From: Monilinia fructicola
Taxonomy: Eukaryota > Ascomycota > Leotiomycetes > Helotiales > Sclerotiniaceae
Reading direction: 5' to 3'
Length of the DNA: 64,000 nucleotides
Assembly (NCBI GenBank): GCA_008692225.1
Contig: VICG01000016.1
Location: 372,001 to 436,000 of the forward strand
Numbering within the stretch: the first letter of the stretch is position 1; every line of letters begins with the position of its first letter. Both the position numbers and the translations under genes were made by a program. The notes below the pieces were generated by a model that searched no databases, was not told the DNA's origin, and saw nothing but the letters and a program-made list of their open reading frames with translations. Below are positions 56,601 through 64,000 of this stretch, one piece after another.

Positions 56601-59600
56601 TACATACAGTAAAAATACAGTAATCCTATTTAACATTCACCATGTCGTAGCGTAGTTATTCATGCCCGTCCTGCATCTCCCTCCCTCCATGGCAGAACCT
56701 TAGTGTCAACAAAAAGGACCCGTGACATGTCCCAAAACGGTTCGAAATGCATAAGCGCATCGCCATTCGATACGTGACTCGAAAGATCGGCCCCGACGTC
56801 GTCCTTTCCATACGTTTCTGGTGGAACGCGCTGCGCAGGAGCTGAGGCCGCTTGCCCCTTTGGGCGCTTGGTGCATGGGGATATCATGGGGGCACATATA
56901 TAAAGCAAGACAAGAAGTCCCGTCCAGTGGGTAGAGCGAGGAGGGTACCGCATGATCGTGTAGCAGAACCTGAGAATCATATCATTCCTCTGTCGCGCGC
57001 TCCGTCTTCTCCGTCTTCCGTGTGCTTTCGTGGCGAGGGTCACAGGAAGAAACATGTCATGATCGTTCGTGTGCGTGCTCGACGGAGCCCGCTCGTTGAG
57101 GATATCAGATCATCGCGTGCGCCCCCGGTATCCATGATGACTTGATTCGCGCAGCCTCAGGGAGCCTCACAGCCACGATGCTGCATGGGAATGTCGATTC
57201 CCATAATCCCGTACGCGTCTCGTTGAAAGGGTGTCTCAGGGTATCTCGTCTCTTCCCGCCGTCGGCAGCCTGCCGTATTGATATATTAACGGTACGTGTT
57301 ACACCCGTACAGAGAGTACACTGCTGCATCTGGATGTCGTAGTCAGTATGGGTACCCGGTTCTTGGCGCGGAAATGACGGGTCCTCTGCATCCTTTTCGA
57401 GTCCATCGCCCTCCTAGTGAGACGAAAGAGTAAGATCCATTTGCCTCGTGAGCCCCCCTTCCCGGGAAACAATCACGGACATTCCTTGATACAAAGAAGG
57501 CTCGAATTGGTGGGATGAGGTACAGGACAATCTATTTTACCTCGTCGTCGCCTACTCTCTCTGATGCGATGTGATTCCCCCAAGAATGGTGACTCTTTGT
57601 CCTACACTAAAAGTCTCCTACACCAGTCGGGTTGAATGCTTTGGGACGCGCCTGGTCATGCTTGGAGGACAATGCACGGACCAAGTGACAAAGACTCCGG
57701 TGAGGATTGGCTTCGAACCTCTTTCATCGAAAGTCGTACTCGGTACCTGTTAAGTACGGAAAATACAGAGTGAACTGCATGTAATTTAGACCTGGTTACA
57801 TTCAGGTAGGACGCTATGAGAAAGCACGAATCATGAATGGGTTCTGTTTATCTCCATCAAGTCACCAAGTACTGTCAACCCGGTCCCTGGCTTAGCCAAG
57901 ATTTCAAGAAGGCCTCTTCAACTACGAGGTAGGTAAGTAGGTGTTCAAAGGCATTCCTGGTGGCGGTCTCATCATCATCATCATCATCATCATCGGTGTT
58001 GTATCTAGTGGATATACCTTGGTTGACCTTCATCAATGAAGAATGGCTTGTTACCGTAATGACCTCTCACTCCCTTTTGTTCACAGTATCAATGGCTTCA
58101 TTGAGATTAGCAGACACACACAGAGAGAGATGTACAGATAGACCGACAAATATACTCACTAGTTTCTCATATATATCCTCAAAAGTAAGGTTACCATGGA
58201 TGTAGAACTAGATAGATATCTTAAAGCAACATGCCAATCATTACGGCACCAACCAAACCCCCGATACAGTATCTACAGAAAGGTTACGACAACACTAATC
58301 CAACACCCCTTATCCCGACGCGTTGTCCAGACTCGTGTCGCTCATGGCATCAATAAAGACATCGCACCTCGCTTTCCTCCCGAGACCCAATAGAAATAAA
58401 TACCGCCCGCATGGTACTGTAATGAATGTCTAAATCAGGGTTTCCCGTTGGCCCCAGTCAATTTCTTGCGTTCATTCCTTCCCGAACCGAGAGGAGTCAC
58501 TGTACTGTACTGTAGCCAGACGCAGCCCACGAACGACCAACGCGACGCAACGCAACGCCGAGGTGGGACCCGTTTTATACTTTCGTCGGTCACGGGTCCA
58601 GGAAAAATCTCCAAAGGAGAATAAGGACCGGGACGAAGGGATTCGATTTCTGATACGAGAGGGAGCAGTCATGGACACAGGACAGCGCATTTGGCAATAT
58701 CATATCAAACAAAGACTTGAGCAAGACTGGACTGGCACATGGAAGCTTCCCAGCCACTCGCGCGCCGCCCCGCGCCATCCTTCCTTCTTACTGTAGAGTC
58801 GCTCTTCCCCGGCAAATTGAGAGAGATGGGATTCGTGGAATGATATGTCAAAGGGGGAGGGGTAAGGGGTGAGTGATGGATGTGATGATGATGGTGATGG
58901 TGATGGTGATGATGGTGAATATCGATAGCTGACCACCAAAGGTTACTCAATGTCAGGTACATGTCAAGCGGGGATGTTGAAAGCTTCAAACTGCCCCCAA
59001 CAAGTTTCCCGTAACACATTATGGAACACACCACATATACACATCATATACACACACATACTCTGTACCGATACACAGATACCAGTTTCCCCCTTTTTTC
59101 CCCTTCCTGTCCAAGGTTTCGTTTTACTTTTTTCCTTTCCTCTTTTCTTTCCACATTCGTTCGTTTGTTCAATCATTCATTTATTGAATTTTATTCACAT
59201 TCATCCATCCATCCATCCATCCATACATTCATTTATTTCCATTGACCTGCCCCGTCCTGTCCTGTCCTGGCTTGCCCCTGTTCCCCACTACTACCAAAGT
59301 GCAACCATGTCCCCAAAAAAGCACTAGCGCCACCCAACGTTGGCCTCGTGACCTTTTTCCCGAGGTTCCCCTCTCATGATCCATGGCATGCCCGGTCTCC
59401 AAAGCTTCGAGCCCACACTGCACAGAGCGAGAGACCCCATAAAATTGCCCATTTGCAGTAAGTACATGTACAGTATTGGAGCTGACATCACTCCACCAAT
59501 TCGAATCACACTACCGAGATCCTGGTGTGGTGTGTGTGGTGTGTGTGGTGTGTGTGGTGTGTGTGTGTGTAGTGTAGTGTAGTGTAGTGTAATGAAAAGC

Positions 59601-62600
59601 CATTATTAGATAATTGATGAGTTCTTATTACAACGACTTGGCATGTTTACGGGAGTGGGAGTGGGAGTGGGAGTTGGAGTTGGAGTTGGAGTGGGAATCA
59701 GAGGATGAAGGAGGAGGAGGAGGAGGAGGAGGAGGAGAAAGTCAAATTCCGAATCAAAGCCAAAGTCAAAGTCAAAGGAAAATGAATATTAAAATTGAAA
59801 TTGTTATTACAGTTACAGTCTGAGGTTAGGTTAGCAAGGTGACTGTAGTAAAATCGTCGTGTCATTCAAATTTCAAAGCACGCCTCCCATCAAACGATCT
59901 AGATCTAGATTCCACTGGAACATGTTCCATTTCTGGCTGATCACGGAGCATTTCATTCGTGACCTGCCAATGTACAGGATTACAGACAGGACTTGGGTAC
60001 AGACAGACTCCAGCGGACTGTACGCTGTACGTCGTCGTACGCAGTAGGGACTCGCGCAAACAGGTTCGGAAAATGAGACTGGGAACGAACGGGTTGTCCC
60101 TTGTCCCTTGCAAGGTTATGTCTGTTCGATTCTTCGGCGGACGGAGATCACAAAGCTCTTCACGTACAGTAACCCACTCGCTGTTGAAGCCCTGAAAAGC
60201 AGATTGCCGTGTGCGAGTGTGTGTGTGGCTCTAACGACTCTGTACTGTACATACATAGAAAAGGATAGGATATGCAGGTGCCCATGGACTTCGAGCTGAC
60301 AGGCACCTGTCGTGACACCATCAGGGGCACGCCCAAGCGACACATCTCATCAGCGGGCACATGAAGGGACGGGTCCAGTGAGCGCGCGGATGCGTCGCCA
60401 TCACAGCTGCAGAGGGATGGCGATGATGACTTGACGAGCTGGGAGCAGAGGGGAATTGTGCGACGCGCAACCTGGCCTCGCACGGCGTCGACGAATAGAC
60501 GGCTCGGATCCGTCGATGGAGATGGATGGGTGGGTGGGTTGTGTGTGTGGATGGATGGATGGATGGATGAGTGAGTGATGGGTCAAGCCGTGGCCGTTCC
60601 CAAGTACCATGCTGGATGGGGATGAGTTGTTTTATTGCATGGCTACAGGCTGGTCGCGCGTGGCCAATCATGTTGCGGTGATTTGGGCTTCATGATCATG
60701 ATCTCCCATCCATCTTGCCATTGACGATCATCAATTGACTTTGGTTGAGTACGCACAGGCGCGATTAGAGGGTCTTAATATGGAGGTACCTACCTAGTAG
60801 TTGAACCTTTTGTTCTATCACAGCAGAATATTCATGAGTACTGGCGAGTGATGGATGGTGAGTGGTGAGTGGTGAGTGGTGAGTAGTAAGTGACGACATC
60901 ATACATTTTATTTCCGAACCAACTCAACGTTAATGCGGTGTTAACGGTTTCGTTAGCTCAGCGTTGAAAGCGGAAAAGAACGATGGATGATGATGATGGG
61001 TGGAGTGTACTGTATGTATGTAAAACAAAATCGAAAAGGTGTGTATGGATGGTGGATGGATGGTGGATGGATGGATGGATGGATGGAATATCATTTTCTC
61101 TCTTTTGGGAAAGGTTGGCCCCTTCATCTACATGATGATAAGCGGGGTAAAGGAGGTTCAACCCTCATCGATGAAGAAAGTCAACTTTTTATAATAAGTA
61201 CAGTACAGAGGAGAAATGTATTGATCCTCTGCCTGTCGATACCATGCTGTCTCTGTCTCTCTGTCTCTCTGTCTCTCTGTATGCTGATCATTAGTAAATA
61301 CCTTCAATAATCAATCAATCAATCAATCAACCAATCATAAATCAAAATACGATTCGTGACAGTGTTATTCATCATTGCAAATATCAACCCATCATCTCCT
61401 ACCAACCTAAAGTATATCTTGATTCATGCTGCACTGGTGGTTCATGATGCATGATTCTCTTCTTCATTTGATATGTAGGTTATAAGAGAAACGCAGATTA
61501 TTCCAAGTATACAAGTACTCGTGGATCTACCTAGTCTTTACTAATTGAAACTTGAAATCATCACATCTCACATTTCGATAGAATTATACAGTGAAATGAA
61601 TCCAAGTAGCCTGATAGATGCAGGGAAAGCAAATCCTTCTCTATACAATCTATTTCCGATTGGTTAATGTTATTCTTCATCAACCGGGAAATATAAAATA
61701 TACTTCTACTGCGTACTCATCACTACTACTCCGTACAAGTATTATATTAAACTTCTTCACATTAGATACAGAGATACAGTATTAGTATTGTACTGTACTA
61801 TACTGCATACCGCATTACAGGATCATATTACATGATCGACATTGACCTTGGGTTAAGATTAAACGTTTTGTGTTTGACGTTGTCATCTACCTCGCCACCA
61901 CAGTTACATACTCTTGTACAATCTACATCCTCACGTTTAGTACAGTACAGTACGATACTGTATCTATAATCAGCATCGCCACACTTCAATTTTCCAATCA
62001 AAAACCTTCTACATCTCAAAACCCGAGTTCCCCTCGAAAGGGAAACGAAAGAACAAACAAACACCAAGATCGCATCTGTATCCGAGGTCGCCTATATCAA
62101 CTTATCAAGCGGTAATCATCCTCTCCTTGTATCCTAATATAGTGTCCTGCATCTGCCACAGGAAGATCTATCCATACATCTCCGTAGATGGGAAAGACCG
62201 TGCACATCCATGGAACCCGTACAACAACTCCTTCGTCGGCTTCGCCCTCTACCCTCCCTCCCGCATACTATTACTTTACCACACTTTCCGTAACCTTACC
62301 GGCAAAATGCTTCAGCGTTCCGTACAAGTTGTACGAATCTGCAATCTCTGCAATCTCTGCAATGAGGCACAAGGATTGGTCTTGTTGCAGCCCAGGAATT
62401 TATGCCTTTGTTAGCTCTTCCCATCTGTTTTCTCTTCGCTTGCCGCGCCTTTGGCTTCCTCTTTAAAATATGTGGGTGGCTGCAAATAACGCAGATACAT
62501 AAATCACGTGCAGTGTCACTGAGTTGTGACTGTGGGTTCTCTTCACGACATTGGAGGATCAATGGCGTATCTTGTCCTCCACTCCTCCTTGCTGCCAAAT

Positions 62601-64000
62601 CGTGAGCCGACCAATTGTATCGGGGCAACTGATCCATATCGAATTGGTCACTTCAGTAAGCACGCCATACAGTAAAGATACCGTATCTTTCATGCCGGCA
62701 TATTCCTATCCAGAGGTCGTTAAGACTTGACTATCTTTTCTTCGCGCCTGCACATCCCTTGTATGCGGATTCCTCCCTGGTCCCTGGTGCCTGCCCTCAT
62801 TTATCTACCATACCAATTTGAACCAACCAACCGCTTCTGGGCCTGGCTCTTGAGAGAAGTCTCTCACAAACGCTGATGGTCCTGTCGTTACGATCCATGT
62901 GTCCCGAGATTAGGGCATGCTCCACTATACTCCACCGTCTATAAGCTTATCGTTATCGTGCCACGCTCTCCCTCGAGGCTTGTCAGGTCAAGCCTTCAAC
63001 GAAAGTTTCACCTCGTCTCCCGGTACTCCACTCGCTCCCTTCTTCAACATCCAAACCCTTCATCACATGATCGAAGAGCCATGGGACGGAGCGCCGTGCC
63101 GCATCCTCACCTCTCTTCTCGCTCTACTTCGCCGGGGACTTATCGTCGCACCATTTCACCCGACTGCTGCGCTGTGCCGCCCCTTGCTGTGTTGCGGATT
63201 CGATCGCGAGTCCATCCTGGTCTCGCTGCCGTTGCTTACGTACCGTCTTGACGGTGCTTCGACCATCTGGCATGTGAACGATGTCGATTCTGATATATAA
63301 TGCTACACGATCATGTACACAGTGCAGCTCGCGTCGCACACCTCATTGCTTCGATGCTAGAATCATGCACAGGGGAACTATTCGCTCGTGGTGAAGCCTG
63401 AGAGGAAAACCTCGCGTACCACTACCCTCTCGGCAGGCATTTCGCATACATTCCGCATACTCGTCTGGTGTGCACATCAAATCAAGGTAGAGCCTCCATC
63501 TTGGGTTCTTCGCTCCCCCTTGGTGGTTTGCGGACAATGCCATCGTTAGTGCTATCATACACACCTTTCCCTTGCCTTGCCTTGCCTTGCCTTGCCTTGC
63601 CTTGCCTAACGCCTCGCACTACGATTTTGAGATATGACATTCTTGTGCATATCACTGTAGTCAGCCGTTGCATCATGACGATAGAAAGATGAGAGCTAAA
63701 AAAGCTCCAGCCTCGCCAATCACCAAATCCGTAATCTCATCACATCACCAAATCCAATCCCCAAGTTCCTCCCTCGTGCGCGAACGTGATGTCGTCACTT
63801 GATCGTGATTGTAATCATAACCATAACCATAACCATAATCATAACCTTCACTCCTCTTTCTTCTCTACTGCATGAAACTTAGCCACTACCTACCTGCCTA
63901 CCTTGAGTCGTCAGCACAGTTTCCATCCTCCTTTTTTTTTGTACTTGTACTTGTAACATACCTGTGCCTGTACTTAGCGCTAGAGCTATACCTACACCTA
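53601..64000. other. Ten-kb gene desert of normal base composition
   Basis: I can support no gene. Microsatellites include GAT (53949-53975), TAG/TAA (56283-56462), ATC (57968-57993), GATGGT (58875-58918), GTGTGTGGT (59524-59565), GGAGTG/GGAGTT (59650-59692), GGA (59707-59738), GATG (60548-60570, 61046-61086), CTCTCTGT (61250-61280), TCTGCAA (62338-62362), CCTTG pentamer (63573-63607) and AACCAT (63817-63845). If indels like those in GSK-3 are frequent here, a frameshifted gene could be hidden; a 65-codon frame at 58196-58393 and a 127-codon frame at 62917-63300 are the best unproven candidates. Confidence 0.5.
58196..58393 (+). CDS. Doubtful small open frame
   Basis: 65 codons from an ATG in ACCATGG context, starting MDVELDRYLKATCQSLRHQP and ending at TAG. 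The composition is protein-like (basic, few low-complexity runs) in an otherwise repeat-filled region, but nothing is recognisable and no intron or neighbour supports it. Confidence 0.15.
   Translation: MDVELDRYLKATCQSLRHQPNPRYSIYRKVTTTLIQHPLSRRVVQTRVAHGINKDIAPRFPPETQ

Noticed and set aside
56660..57145. Overlapping open frames of 131 and 97 codons on opposite strands
   Set aside because: No recognisable motif, no supported introns, and neither strand is favoured.
57700..57745. GGTTCGAAGCC on the minus strand, resembling a tRNA B box
   Set aside because: No A box or cloverleaf pairing upstream at the right distance, and the B box has a mismatch.
62917..63300. 127-codon open frame
   Set aside because: Leu/Ser/Pro-rich with no recognisable domain and overlapped by another frame of similar length; not enough to call a gene.

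Overview
The window looks like a chromosome segment of a filamentous ascomycete (Pezizomycotina; the mix of genes suggests Leotiomycetes, but that is inference). The evidence is short 47-120 nt spliceosomal introns with GTRNGT donors and CTAAC/CTAAT branch sites, conserved fungal housekeeping genes, and a long, extremely A/T-rich, ORF-free block of the kind left by repeat-induced point mutation (RIP).

From 1 to about 25.4 kb the window is gene-bearing. It holds the 3' end of a possible bZIP-type regulator, a four-TM MARVEL-like membrane protein, two tiny cysteine-rich proteins with the same two-exon design, a GPI-anchored secreted protein, a tandem pair of paralogues of an unrecognised family (8.9-14.1 kb, minus) divergent from another unrecognised gene (14.4-15.8 kb), and a SAM methyltransferase. 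These are followed by a housekeeping cluster: mitochondrial FAD/folate-type carrier (minus), TOM7 (minus, five tiny exons, invisible to simple ORF calling), SF3b subunit 4/Hsh49 (plus, divergent from TOM7) and nuclear cap-binding subunit CBP80 (minus, four exons). The last two both act in nuclear pre-mRNA processing and are convergent; the carrier and TOM7 are both mitochondrial and lie head to tail.

From 25.4 to 34.8 kb there are no intact genes: a probable degraded pogo/Fot1-type transposon relic (about 29.5-30.7 kb, minus) and a 1.7-kb zone of cytosine-rich simple repeats (32.4-34.1 kb). A complete GSK-3 kinase gene follows on the minus strand (34.8-36.3 kb): all six exons and five introns are recognisable, but nine single-base indels break its frame.

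From about 37.9 to 51.6 kb lies an A/T-rich compartment built from nested, degenerate elements with terminal inverted repeats (TIRs). Two copies of one TIR family are present, one carrying a second element inside it. Two copies of another family are present, one of them split by a long insertion ending in a 157-bp MITE. There is also a separate 0.7-kb TIR element and inverted 7-bp microsatellites. From 51.7 to 64 kb the base composition returns to normal apart from one small A/T-rich relic at 52.9-53.6 kb. I can support no gene there, only abundant microsatellites and GTAC-type palindromic words.

All coordinates and splice sites were derived by reading the sequence; no database search was possible.
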